From Dallia pectoralis (Eukaryota; Chordata; Actinopteri; Esociformes; Umbridae), in NCBI GenBank assembly GCA_029465975.1, contig CM055728.1, positions 7,788,689-7,852,688 on the forward strand: 64,000 bases of DNA, written 5' to 3'. Positions 1-10,400 of the stretch are shown here, one piece after another. The position numbers and the translations under genes were made by a program. Position 1 is the stretch's first letter. Each line of letters begins with the position of its first letter. A model generated the notes under the pieces. It saw nothing but the letters and a program-made list of their open reading frames with translations, made no database searches and had not been told where the DNA came from.

Positions 1-141
1 TCTGAAATTCTGACAAGAAAAACCACATGTTCACAAATCTCCAGAGACATAAAAAAGGATCTCTCATCCCTTTAACGAAACGCAAATGGAGGCGTTCATT
101 ACTATTTTCACTGGTGACAATCACACATGTTAGACACTCAC

Positions 142-262
142 TTGGTGAGGGTGTTAACCAGGTCCGGGGTGCTGGCCTGCTGTTCCCTCTCCCACTGCTC
201 TAGCAGAGTGGTCAGCTCTGCCTTGGAATCCACGCTGGCAGATGCCGAAGCCATGCTCTGGC
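142..262 (-). CDS. dcaf1: DCAF1 (VPRBP), first coding exon
   Basis: DCAF1 is the substrate receptor of the CUL4-DDB1 ubiquitin ligase, nuclear and cytoplasmic, with an armadillo-like N-terminal part, a LisH motif and WD40 repeats. Only its N-terminus is here. The ATG is at 254 (minus strand), eight bases inside the exon after a CAG acceptor (263-265), and the exon ends at 142 before a GTGAGT donor (141-136), leaving two bases of a Lys codon. The 37-residue peptide contains DSKAELTTLLEQWE, which I recognise as the start of vertebrate DCAF1. After a short Ala/Ser stretch it follows the family until the donor. The remaining exons must lie beyond position 1, because transcription runs leftwards. 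An in-frame ATG further upstream (347) falls before the acceptor and is not used in this model. Confidence comes from the motif and clean splice sites. Confidence 0.85.
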
Positions 263-1560
263 CTGGCACAAGAACGCAATCTATTAGAAATATTCCATAG
301 GGTCTACAGGGGGGCTGCTCAATCCTCCCAACCTTGACTTTGCACACCTCATTCTAATAATGAGCCGAACAGCTAAGTCAAGTTAGTAACAGGTAGGGTT
401 GGAGAGAACCTACCAGAAGCAGCCTAAGTCTACAGAGAACAGGCAACAACAAAATTGCATTGGTGCAGGCAAGAGAAGGAACATTAAATATTTTAACTGG
501 TATGTGGTGAGCAGAGATCCAATACAGTCTAAAGCATTATGAACAACTGCAACTACTGAAATAATCATACACCCCCCCCCCCCTTATCTGAAGAGCTACA
601 TTCATGCTTGATCTATCTATGCCCAGAAATAAACCACAACTTCCTCTCCAATTGCAGGCAGTGACTGAAAGGGGACCTGTCTTTTTGGGCTTCAGTACAG
701 AACAGATACAGCTGCATTGGTCCCGTGGGACTCTAACAGTCAACAGGTGATTTGGTGACGGCTGAGCATAATGGAGCTAAATAAAACATTCAATACATCA
801 ACGAGATAATTATCTAGTGCTGAGAAGCCTATAACTCACGTGAGTTGGCTGCTACTGTTGTTGCGTTGAATACCAGTAGGTCACTTAACACGGGGTCACT
901 TTATATGGATTTAACCGGGTAACAAAAATTGTGTCCTAAATGGGTTATGTGCGCTCACCGGTAACCGGCTAGTTGTTGGAGCTAACGGTTACATTGTTTA
1001 CTTAGCTACACTACATATGTTAAAGACAACGTAAGCTAACCTAACAGTTAGCGATGGATGTGCGATATAGCTAACAGTCTAGTACGCTGTAACATCTTTT
1101 TCAACAACTATAAGTTGAGTTCATGTTTTGAGATGTTTGTTTAGCAAGTTACATCACCATAGTTAACTACCATTGATCTGCAATACAGGGTAGTTGAATT
1201 ACCAGCCAGCTAGCATAACGTTAGGTAGCGTTAGCTTGCTAACATTAACAAACAACGCGTTAAAGATAGCTAGCATGTTGCTCAAACACCTCACGTTACT
1301 AACCTTGTTTTGCTCAATTTTCCTTAGTTGTGTCCTTATTCCTTCCACTAAAAATCTAATTGTTTATGCAATTATGGGAGACTTCCTAACCAAACTTGTA
1401 TTGTTAAAAACAACACACGTTGCGGCTACACACAGCCACCTTGTTGTCAATTAGCACAGCCTTGTTGTGCGGTTTATTATGGCGAACACGTTCTACACGT
1501 CAAAAGTTCAGCGCCGAATGTGTCGGTTGTTGATGACGTAAACAAGAGCCGGAGGGTGCG
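263..1560 (-). promoter_or_regulatory. dcaf1 5' intron and putative promoter region
   Basis: This stretch has no convincing coding sequence. A GTGAGT donor on the minus strand (839-834) overlaps an E-box palindrome (CACGTG) and could end a non-coding first exon lying somewhere in 840-1000. A CRE-like TGACGTAA and GC-richer sequence near 1530-1560 could be promoter. A short C homopolymer lies near 571-583. Exon 1 and the start site are inference; no transcript evidence is visible. Confidence 0.3.
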
Positions 1561-1659
1561 TTCAACTCAACTGTTTATTATATGCATTTTGAAATGTTAT
1601 AAATTTCTAAGAAATGTATGTTTTGCTATGTTGTCAGACATTTCTTAATAAAAAAATAG

Positions 1660-1762
1660 ACATGGGTGCGTTCATAGACATATGGGTGCGTTCAATAGAC
1701 ACATGGGTGCGCTCAATAGACATATGGGCGCGTTCAATAGACATATGGGTGCGTTCAATAGA
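1660..1762. repeat. 21-bp minisatellite, about 5 copies
   Basis: Tandem copies of a unit close to catatgggtgcgttcaatag with a few substitutions (cgctc, gcgcg). The flanking sequence 1763-2936 is AT-rich and I see no gene in it. Around 2488-2520 there is a short segment (tttatttatatagcac...gctttac) typical of dispersed fish repeats. Confidence 0.8.
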
Positions 1763-2936
1763 AAATATTACTTGAAACCAGGGGGTACCCAGAACACATT
1801 GCGAGACGTCAACAATGGCTGCTAGATCATCAAAAGAGACCCATAAATGTAGTATTTTCGGATTAAATAACGAATTTAAAAATTACGACACAATTGTTTT
1901 GTGATCTACGCAGTCCTGTATATATATATTTTTAACCATTTTAATAATTGAAGTTTTTATTTTAAATCGCTACTTTTTGCCAGTTAACGCCAAAGATACA
2001 TTGCTAATTTGTCCCGTATTTCTCTGACTACCTTTACTCAATGCATGTTTGTCTACAGTTACCTCTTTTAGCAGATAATTCATATCAGTGCATAACATAA
2101 CATGTTGCTTTTGAAATAGCGATAAAAGTGCTTTACATACCGTCCCGAATCACACAGGAAACCCGGCAAATAATTCGCTTTCGGGCAGAAAATGAACCGA
2201 AGTTTCATGCTGTACAACCATAGACTGTAGATTATGAAGGTGTACAACATAATTTGGATATGATACAGGACACTGGTGAGGCCAAGACATAGAGGTTATT
2301 GGGCCTCTTTGAAAAAAATGTTTGATAAACTGTAGTTTGTTTGTTGTTGCACTTTGCACATTGTTTTTGATTAAGGGTTTCTGAACATCGATCAATGACA
2401 TTCAAAACAGTGATCACTGAAACAGATATACAAAACACAATGCAATGTGGATGAAATTATTTATTGAAAACAGCCTTCAGTAGTAAGCAAGCAGGTTTAT
2501 TTATATAGCACGTGTGCTTTACAAAAACATTAAAAACAATAGTACACAGAAGAACATCTGCATCCATTTGCACCGCCACCAAAGTAAACAAATAACTACT
2601 ACATACATCGAAGCATATACAGTATAGACGTGTTGGGGTTTATGGCACAGTATCTTGTTGGACCACCAGTCTGGAAAATAAAACAATTTTACACCATTAA
2701 TGGCTGAGTTGGGAAAAATGTTTGCTACCTTGTTGGTTAGTTCCGTGAACTTTAAATACAAAACGATAATGTTGTTTGCAACCAATCGATACATACCATA
2801 AGTTAAACTACCAGCATTCGTAGGCGTCGTAGACCTCTTCTCGCTTGATTTCTGCGATTTGTTGCAGACAATCGCAAAAACATAACTAAAATCCACGCAA
2901 TCGACAACATACACACTTTTCCAGACTGCATCTCCG

Positions 2937-2948
2937 AAGTTTGAGATC
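2937..2948. repeat. Left target-site duplication of the LINE
   Basis: The sequence aagtttgagatc is identical to 8066-8077 and brackets the LINE exactly. Confidence 0.92.
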
Positions 2949-2960
2949 TTGGGGGGAAAA

Positions 2961-2972
2961 AAAGATGGCGGC
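2961..2972 (+). promoter_or_regulatory. YY1-type site at the LINE 5' end
   Basis: AAAGATGGCGGC lies 12 bases from the element's first base, after a G-run. Human L1 has a YY1 site (AAGATGGCC) at nearly the same place, where it sets the transcription start. The match here is seen directly; function is inferred. Confidence 0.55.
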
Positions 2973-3112
2973 TTAGGCACACATACTTTTACAAGCTAGT
3001 TATCGAAGTCTCAATATTTTACCAATAACCTTAACTTCTCTCAACTAAATATATCCTGCTCAATTCAAAATACTATTTCAGCATTACATTGTATTTTTTT
3101 CAGAACTAAAGA

Positions 3113-4012
3113 ATGTCAAAATCAAAAGCTACCTCAGAAAATAGCTCTACAAAAATAGTTAGCAATAAGGCTACTACAAGTGGGCACTTTTCTGACCACG
3201 ACTACGTCATCAGTTCGCCTTCAGTGAGACCAAAAAAAAAACGAAGGGACTCATCACACCTTACCCCCATCAAGGGTACTCAATCAAAAAAAGATAAGCA
3301 TCAGGAGGAAGAGGATGGTGAACTGGAAGTGGATGATGTTTCCAATAGGGTACTGCTTGAAGCAATCAACATGCTCACTAGCAGAATTGATAAGCAAGCC
3401 AATACCCTCGAGGATATAAATGCTCAGATTAAGCAGAATACCCTTTTGATTACCAGTGCGACAAAGTCAATTGAATTTAACTCGGCGGAGATACAAGATA
3501 ACAAAGTGAAGACTGCCAACTTGGAAAAACAGGTGTCACTACTCCTCAAAGACAACGAGGAGATGAAAACCAAAACAGTGGAATTGGAGCGCTACAAACG
3601 CAGGTGGAACCTCCGAATAAACGGGATGAAAGAGAATCACTCAAACGAGGAAAATGCCAGAGATGAGACCATCCGTCTGCTTGCGAAGATCGCACCCCAC
3701 TTGTCTGGGAAGCTGGAGGACGTTGTGGATGTTGCGCATCGGATCGGTCGGAAGGAAGAAAAGAAGAGCAGACAGATGATCGTGCAATTCAGCATGCGTC
3801 GGTACCGGGATGAGTTTTGGAAAATTACAAAGACATCTACGGTGTGCAAGGAACATGGTATTCGGTTTGCAGAGGACTTTACAAAAGAGGACCGTGAAAT
3901 GCGCGCTGCTCTGTGGCCCATTATTGAAAAAGCAAGAAAGCAAGGTGAGAAGGCGTTTTACAAAGGTCCTTACGGATTTATTAATGGTCGGCGCATCACA
4001 GGCTTGGACTAA
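3113..4012 (+). CDS. LINE ORF1 protein (L1 ORF1p / transposase_22-like)
   Basis: This 299-residue protein would bind the LINE RNA and form the retrotransposition particle. It has a basic, Ser-rich N-terminal tail (residues 1-65, with a KKKRR cluster), an acidic spacer, and a long coiled coil with heptads of L/I/N (about 75-160). A C-terminal RNA-binding half follows, holding RRWNLRINGMKE, a DVAHRIGR motif and a basic end. That order is standard for L1-type ORF1p: coiled coil, RRM, C-terminal domain. The reading frame is intact. ORF2 begins about 170 bases later. The start at 3113 is the first ATG after the leader. Confidence 0.88.
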   Translation: MSKSKATSENSSTKIVSNKATTSGHFSDHDYVISSPSVRPKKKRRDSSHLTPIKGTQSKKDKHQEEEDGELEVDDVSNRVLLEAINMLTSRIDKQANTLEDINAQIKQNTLLITSATKSIEFNSAEIQDNKVKTANLEKQVSLLLKDNEEMKTKTVELERYKRRWNLRINGMKENHSNEENARDETIRLLAKIAPHLSGKLEDVVDVAHRIGRKEEKKSRQMIVQFSMRRYRDEFWKITKTSTVCKEHGIRFAEDFTKEDREMRAALWPIIEKARKQGEKAFYKGPYGFINGRRITGLD

Positions 4013-4186
4013 TAAGGGAATAACGAATATAATATATCGGGGAAGTTGAATGTATGAAGTAACAAGAGAGACTCCTTGACTTAGCTTGGTCCCTATCACT
4101 CATCTCAGTAGAGAAAGTAGGGTACTTCTATTTTTGTTTATTGCGTTTTTACTGGTAGTTCTTTAGTAAGCCAGTGTTGAGAGTTT

Positions 4187-7100
4187 ATGTTTACGTTAAA
4201 ACATTCCTTAGTTTGCACTTCTTTGAATTCACGAGGTCTTAAAAATAGTATTAAAAGGAAAGCAATATTTTTATTTTGCAAAAGTCGAGGTTCTAACTGT
4301 ATTTTTCTGCAGGAAACCCAACTAGCCAATGGGGTGGAAAAACTTTGTATAGTCACGGTTCAACCCATTCCGCAGGGGTTGCTATTTTGTTTAATAATTG
4401 CCCAGGGGATATTGTAACATCTAAAGTTGACGAAAACGGGCATTGGATAGCTGTGGTTCTAGACGTTGAAGGGACTTTCTTTATTTTGATTAATCTTTAT
4501 GGTTACAATAATAACAACCAGAATTTTATTTTACTTAACAAATTGGAAGATGTTATTTCCGAATTGAAAGGGCTTTATCCGACAGAAAATATAATTGTTG
4601 GAGGAGATTTCAACATAGCCCCGGATGAATCGGCTGACAGGTATCCACCTAGATTTAGTTCAAGTCATTATAATAAAAAAATATCAAGTTTTTGTGATGC
4701 TCATGCCTTAGTTGATATCTGGAGAGCTCAAAACCCAGATGTCAAGCAATTTTCATGGCTAAAACCTAATGGTACCAGTAAATCCAGAATAGATTATTGG
4801 CTAATCTCTAACAATTTAGCTACATATGTTCATGACACTTCCATCTCAGCCTCTCCTCTTACTGATCACTGTATCATATCCCTAAGTTTAAAACCCACAT
4901 TACATCAACCTTGTAAGAAGGGCTACTGGAAATTTAATGCTGACCTCCTTAAAGATGAATCTTATTGTAAGGAAATTAGAAATTTGATTGTAAACATGAA
5001 AGCCAGACGTGATTTGGGCACACACAAAGTTAAATGGGAATATTTGAAATACGAGATTCGGAAATATTCAATTTCCTTCAGTAAAATTGCATGTAGACAC
5101 AAAATACAATTAGAAATTGACATGATTACTGAGATGAATACACTTTGTAAAAAATTGAATCCATCAGTTGAGGACAAAAATGAGTTACTAATTTTACAGA
5201 CAAAATTGGATGATATCTATGTGAAAAAAGCAAATGGTGCTTTCATAAGATCCAAGGCAAAGTGGATAGAAGAAGGTGAAAAAAGTACATCTTATTTTTA
5301 CAGACTTGAAAAGAGGCGCCAAGGAAGGAATGCTATTAACTCCTTATATATTAGTGGGGAGGAAAGAACTGAACCAAAATTAATTGCTGACGAATTGTTT
5401 TGTTTTTATAAAGATTTATATTCCTCATCTTATTCCGGTACTGACTGCAATATTCTCTTTGAGAAAATTAAAAGACACATCCCCAGTATAGATCTACAGT
5501 TTAAAGAGTTCTGTGAGAAAAGGCTACAAATCAAAGAATTGGACAACGCAGTGGAGAAATTAACACTTAATAAATCGCCTGGCAATGATGGCTTAACATC
5601 TAACTTCTACAAGTTTTTTCTGGAATGATTTAAGGGAGATGCTCTTTAATGCATTCACTGAATGTATTGAGGACACTTGTCTTATGCCCACTATGAAGCA
5701 AGGTATAATTATATTAATACCTAAACCAGGTAAAGATAGCAAATGCATTGATAACCTTAGGCCCATTTCTCTACTGAACACTGATTATAAAATATTCTCG
5801 CACGTTTTTGCCAATAGATTAAAGGACGGCATAACCCAAATTGTAAGTGAGACGCAATCTGGTTTTATTAAGGGAAGGTCAATACACAATAATATCAGAC
5901 TAGTCTTGGATTTAATAGACTATGGGGATATGATAGAGGATGATGGTTTTATCTTATTCTTAGACTTTAAGAAAGCCTTTGATATGGTTGAACACAACTT
6001 TATTTTTCAGTGTCTTGAATTTTTTGGATTTGGTCAAAGGTTTTGTGATACCATGAAAATGTTATATTATGACATTAGCAGTTCAATTTCCCTTCCTCAT
6101 GGAACCTCGCAACGTTTTGATATACACCGTGGAATTCGGCAAGGCTGTCCAATCTCGCCTTTTCTATTTATTCTAGCAGCTGAAATGTTGGCCATTTTGA
6201 TAAAAAATGATGTAAATATCGAAAGATTGAACATTATGGATAAATCCTTAATAATAAGTCAATTGGCTGATGATACAACCTTGTTTCTTAAGGACAAGCA
6301 GCAAATACCCATTGCTATTGAACTGGTAAACCTTTTCTCAAATGCCTCAGGTTTAAGACTGAATTTGAACAAATGTGAGCTTATGGCCATACATGCCCAT
6401 CCATTAGAATTAGTATATAATATCCCATTAAAAAGCACCGTTAAGTATTTAGGAGTCTTTGTCACAAAGGACGAACAGTCAATTGTTAAACTCAATATTG
6501 ATAATAATTTTGCTAAAGCCAAAGCCATTCTTAATAGTTGGCTCCAAAGAGATCTGTCCATATTTGGAAGAATTCTTTTAACCAAAGCAGAAAGTTTATC
6601 AAGAATGATATATCCAGTTTTGTCTTTCGCAATCCCACCTAAGTATATTAAAATGGTTAATCAAGTTAATTTCAATTACATTTGGAGGAACAAGGTTCAT
6701 TATATAAGGAAGGGTGATGTGTTAAAACCATATGAGGAAGGGGGTTTGAACGCTATTGATTTTGATTGTATGAACGGCATGCTAAAATTGAAATGGTTAC
6801 AATCTTTTCTTTGTAATTTGGACAGCTTATGGTTCAGTGTCCCAACATCTATCTTTAAAATGGTTGGAGGAATAGATTTGCTACTCAGGTGTGACTTCAA
6901 TATAAACAAGCTCCCTCTAAAACTCTCTAATTTTCACCAACAAGTGCTATTATATTGGAAATTGGCATACAAACACAATTTCACCCCACACAACACACCA
7001 ATATGGAATAATAGATATATATTAATTCGTAACAAAACCATATTCTTAGAAGAATGGTTTAAAAAGGGTATATGGTCTGTCAAGGACTTGTTGGATGAAC

Positions 7101-7888
7101 AAGGTAACATTCTCAGCTATAATAGTTTTACTCTTAAATATGATGTCTTATGCCAACCTAAACAGTTTTGCTCAGTTATGAATGCTATACCCAAGGGAAT
7201 GTTATTGTTAGTTAGAGGAATGTTATTATATTCAACTATCTCTCCGTGTCTCCCAGTGCTACAGATAGGCGGTTATTGCTTATGTGATCAAAAATGCAAT
7301 AACAAACACATTAGGCAAACGCTATCCAAAACCATTTTCCCAGAACAGCTGAAAAGAAGATATATATGTCAGACCCTTGATATTCTAGTTACCAAAAAGA
7401 TTAGAACAAAATACCTATCATTTCCAATCACACCCAAGGCAAAGGAAATCCACTTTAAAATTTTAAATGATATCTATCCATCGAATAATTTTTTAATGTT
7501 TAAATTTAATATTGAGCATAATGACTGCGCCTTCTGTGGTAACAACAATGAAACGACTGAACATATATTTTTTGAGTGTGTTTGTATTGCCTCTTTCTGG
7601 ATAGAGTTGCATGACGTACTTAACAGTAAAAATATTCATATTCCCTCCTTTACTTATAATATGGTTAAATTTGGTTTATTTGAAGAGAACAATAAGTTCA
7701 ATTTTCTTGTCAATAATATAATTTTATTAGCTAAGTTCTTTATACACAAATGCAGATTTCTTAAAACCTCACCTTTGTTAGACATTTTTGAACGAGAGTT
7801 TTATATTTTTGTACGCTCACTAAGACTTATGAAAACTAAACCTGCCTTAAAACTATTTAGGAACCTGGAAGCTTTCAAATTAATATGA
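4187..7888 (+). pseudogene. LINE ORF2: endonuclease and reverse transcriptase, two frame breaks
   Basis: ORF2 nicks the target and copies the LINE RNA. The apurinic-type endonuclease opens with LNSRGLK and FLQET, continues with VGGDFNIAPD and SRIDYWLIS, and closes with LTDHCIISLSL. The reverse transcriptase follows with NLRPISLLN, FLDFKKAFD, RQGCPISPFLF and the catalytic LADDTTLFL. Near the end CAFC...HIFFEC forms a zf-RVT-type zinc finger. The frame breaks once around 4315-4345 within the endonuclease, and again near 5612 in a run of T's, where a one-base change switches frame. The second break could be a sequencing error in a homopolymer. Otherwise the three pieces (from 4187, 4345 and 5639) read as one long protein. 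As written it is not functional. Confidence 0.88.
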
Positions 7889-8065
7889 TGTACTGAAGAC
7901 CTCTTCTGTTATATGTGAATGTGGTATAATGTGTTTTTATTTTATTTTATTTTGCATATTATTTATTATGTTATTGTGCATATGTATAATTTCAAGTGCA
8001 GATTGATAATGTTATCAAAGTTTGTACATGTTGGAGAATTGTTAATAAAAAAAAAATTTAAAAAA

Positions 8066-8077
8066 AAGTTTGAGATC
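8066..8077. repeat. Right target-site duplication of the LINE
   Basis: Exact copy of 2937-2948, directly after the A-rich tail. Confidence 0.92.
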
Positions 8078-8138
8078 AACATTTGTGTCGCCTCTGGTGA
8101 CGTAGCAGCCAGCTAGCGACGATGTATGATGACGTAGC

Positions 8139-8278
8139 CAAAACCGAGTGGCGTCCCAATTCCTAGGGGAACGTAGCCCTTTCCACTCGGTTTTGAGGGC
8201 CAAGGGGTAGGGGTAAACTAAGGGGTAGGGCTAAGGGTAGGGGTAAGTGGGAGTATTCGGATTGGGCCTAACAGTATC
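8139..8278. repeat. Inverted repeat and G-rich short repeat, MITE-like
   Basis: AAAACCGAGTGG (about 8140) and CCACTCGGTTTT (about 8182) form an inverted pair. They are followed by tandem ggggtaggg-like units and end with gattgggcc, a weak inverse of gtcccaattcc at 8154. It looks like a small non-autonomous DNA element. The rest of 8279-8560 shows nothing else. Confidence 0.35.
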
Positions 8279-8565
8279 AGTAGATATTCTTGACGGCGAG
8301 ACGAGTTCAGTGATCACCCGTCACCACGAGTGGATTATCTGACTTGCTAGTCGCCTACACCAAACCCGAGCAAACAACATACATTAGTGGCAGATGAAGA
8401 AGGGTGTCCATTACATTGTTTTTGTGTATTGCCATTTAGTACAGATTTTATTGTTCAAACCCTGGATGCAGTTTAGTTGCTTATGAGACTACACCAACAT
8501 CACTGGTTTGGCAGAATATATGTAATATTATGAAACATTATCATAGAAGAAAAAATACTACATAC

Positions 8566-9371
8566 TACCGTTCAAAGGTTTGGGGTCACAGAATGTCTGC
8601 ATTTCTTTGAAGAAAATCTAACATTTTTATCATTTGAAATAACTTGATAAATTTGGAAGAAATTGATCTGAAATACAGGGTAAACATTGTTTATAAATTG
8701 TTATGAGTATTGCAACTAAATAGGCATACAGAGGCCCCTTATCAGAAATCATTAATCTTGTGTTCTAATGGCACATCAGGTTTGCTACTCCAAATGAATC
8801 ATTTTAAAACATCTTAACACTGTTGTGTTGATTAAACAAGCAATACAATTGTTTTCATTAGACTAGTCCAGTATCTGGAGCATCAGCATTTTGTGGGTTT
8901 GATAACAGGCTAAAAATGGAGGGCTATTCTATGTGCAAAATTGCCAAGAAACTGGAGCTCTTGCACAATGCTGTGTACCAATCCCTTTACAGAACAGCGC
9001 GAACTGGCTCTAACTTAAAAATAAATGGATGAGAGGCGCTGGTGCTCCAGATACCAAACTTGCCTAAGGAAGGCCACTTCTAATGCTTCTTTAAAATAGC
9101 ACAACAGTTTCCAGCAGTGCAAAATAAATGCTAACGTGTTATCAAATAATACATTAGTCAGTAAAATTGTGAACTTCATTGAAACACAGTAGCAACGACT
9201 GTCGATAATGGGGCTCTGTATGCCAATGTAGATAGTCCATTTAATTAGCCATTTATCTTCAATGGTAATTTACAACATTACTAATGTCTAGACAGTATTT
9301 CTGATTAATCTGACACAATTGACAAAAAAGCTGGAAATGTCTAGGTTACCGCAAACATTTGAACGGTAGTG
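8566..9371. mobile_element. Degenerate Tc1/mariner-like element
   Basis: Inverted ends match: ctaccgttcaaaggtttggg at the left, and its inverse (ctaccgttcaaatgtttgcgg) at the right, next to TA. Inside, tgccaagaaactggagctct is a relic of a Tc1-type transposase DNA-binding region, full of stops. The family is recognised by eye. Confidence 0.7.
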
Positions 9372-10200
9372 TACATTAATCAAATATCACAGTCTGAACA
9401 TGTATAAAAACAGATTTCCGCTCCAGTCTGCTACTAGTATTTGGAAATTGACAAAAGTTTTTTTTAATGTTCAGAAAGCGTAGCGAAAGCTCAGATGGAT
9501 TCTGGTTGGACAGCAATCACTTCTTAAATAAAGTGAGGCATTTCCAATGAGTCATACATGCTTAAGCAACAACACAACCTGCCCAATATTGCTGAGCAGC
9601 TGGGTTTCTTTGGATCTTTTCATCACTCTGGTTCACGTTACTCATCATCCCATAGGTCCATTAAACGATGTTACAGAACCCAATCTTTGTTGTGCTAACC
9701 CTATCAAACTGTAACCTAGCCATTTGGTCCTTGATATTCACCAGAGGTTCAAATGTTGTGATTAATGCACTGAGGTTATGCAGGAACCTTCTCTTTATGT
9801 TTGTTTTAATCCAATATTTTGAAATACTAAAACAACAAAACTCGTGTCCTGTCCAAATACATATGGACTGAAATGTTTCCCGTTACATGCAGCATATCAT
9901 TGATCATACATTTTTATAATATTGTTGTTTATGCCTCTAATCAATCAATTAGCAGTTGTTAGTAAATTTAATATAGGGTAAGATATCATGGTTGTTTTAG
10001 TAGAACTTACACAATGACCAGTCTACTCCACAAATGAATGACTGATGATTAAAACATCTCATGCAAGTTTAATGAGTATCAGTCTTGGCAACTTCATTGA
10101 CAGTTGAAGTCTTCTAACCACTACTTGTTCAATGCATTCACACATTTTCATATTAGATGTATTCATATTTCAAAGGCAATTGCTTTTTAACATGTCATCC
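9372..10200. other. Intergenic sequence downstream of ssuh2
   Basis: AT-rich with no coding signal on either strand. It would contain the ssuh2 3' UTR and polyadenylation site, whose exact position I cannot fix. Confidence 0.4.
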
Positions 10201-10208
10201 TCCAAAGC

Positions 10209-10400
10209 AGCTGTTGATCACATGACTGTGCAGCAACAGGTAGTTGGGTAGCCATCAGCTGTTGATCACATGACTGTGCAGCAACAGGTAGCTGGGTAGC
10301 CATCAGCTGTTGATCACATGACTGTGCAGCAACAGGTAGCTGGGTAGCCATCAGCTGTTGATCACATGACTGTGCAGCAACAGGTAGCTGGGTAGCCATC
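10209..10400 (-). repeat. 48-bp tandem repeat built from the ssuh2 CDS end
   Basis: Four copies of a 48-bp unit have the anchor gatcacatgactgtgcag at 10216, 10264, 10312 and 10360. The rightmost copy is the true end of the ssuh2 coding sequence with its stop codon; the other three lie in the 3' UTR. Since 48 is a multiple of three, every copy repeats the same C-terminal codons and TGA in the ssuh2 frame. Confidence 0.93.

Larger units (their letters stand above)
2949..8065 (+). mobile_element. Near full-length LINE of the Tx1/L1 group
   Basis: This 5.1-kb insertion is bounded by an exact 12-bp target duplication, aagtttgagatc, at 2937-2948 and 8066-8077. It begins with a G-run and a YY1-like motif, has a short 5' leader (164 bp), a 299-codon ORF1, then ORF2 with endonuclease, reverse transcriptase and a C-terminal zinc knuckle, and it ends in an A-rich tail with AATAAA. 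Complete ends with a perfect target duplication mean it is not 5'-truncated. Only two reading-frame breaks were found, so it is fairly young. It sits between dcaf1 and ssuh2 in the plus orientation, opposite to both. The clade is assigned from the ORF1 type and RT motifs by eye, not by phylogeny. Confidence 0.93.

Noticed and set aside
2519..2980. Minus-strand ORF of 153 codons crossing the LINE start
   Set aside because: Its first residues come from the LINE 5' end. Removing the LINE leaves an exon-like run with a GTATGT donor, but the peptide is unknown and the region has no other support.
3637..4099. Minus-strand ORFs under LINE ORF1
   Set aside because: Shadows of a well-supported plus-strand gene.
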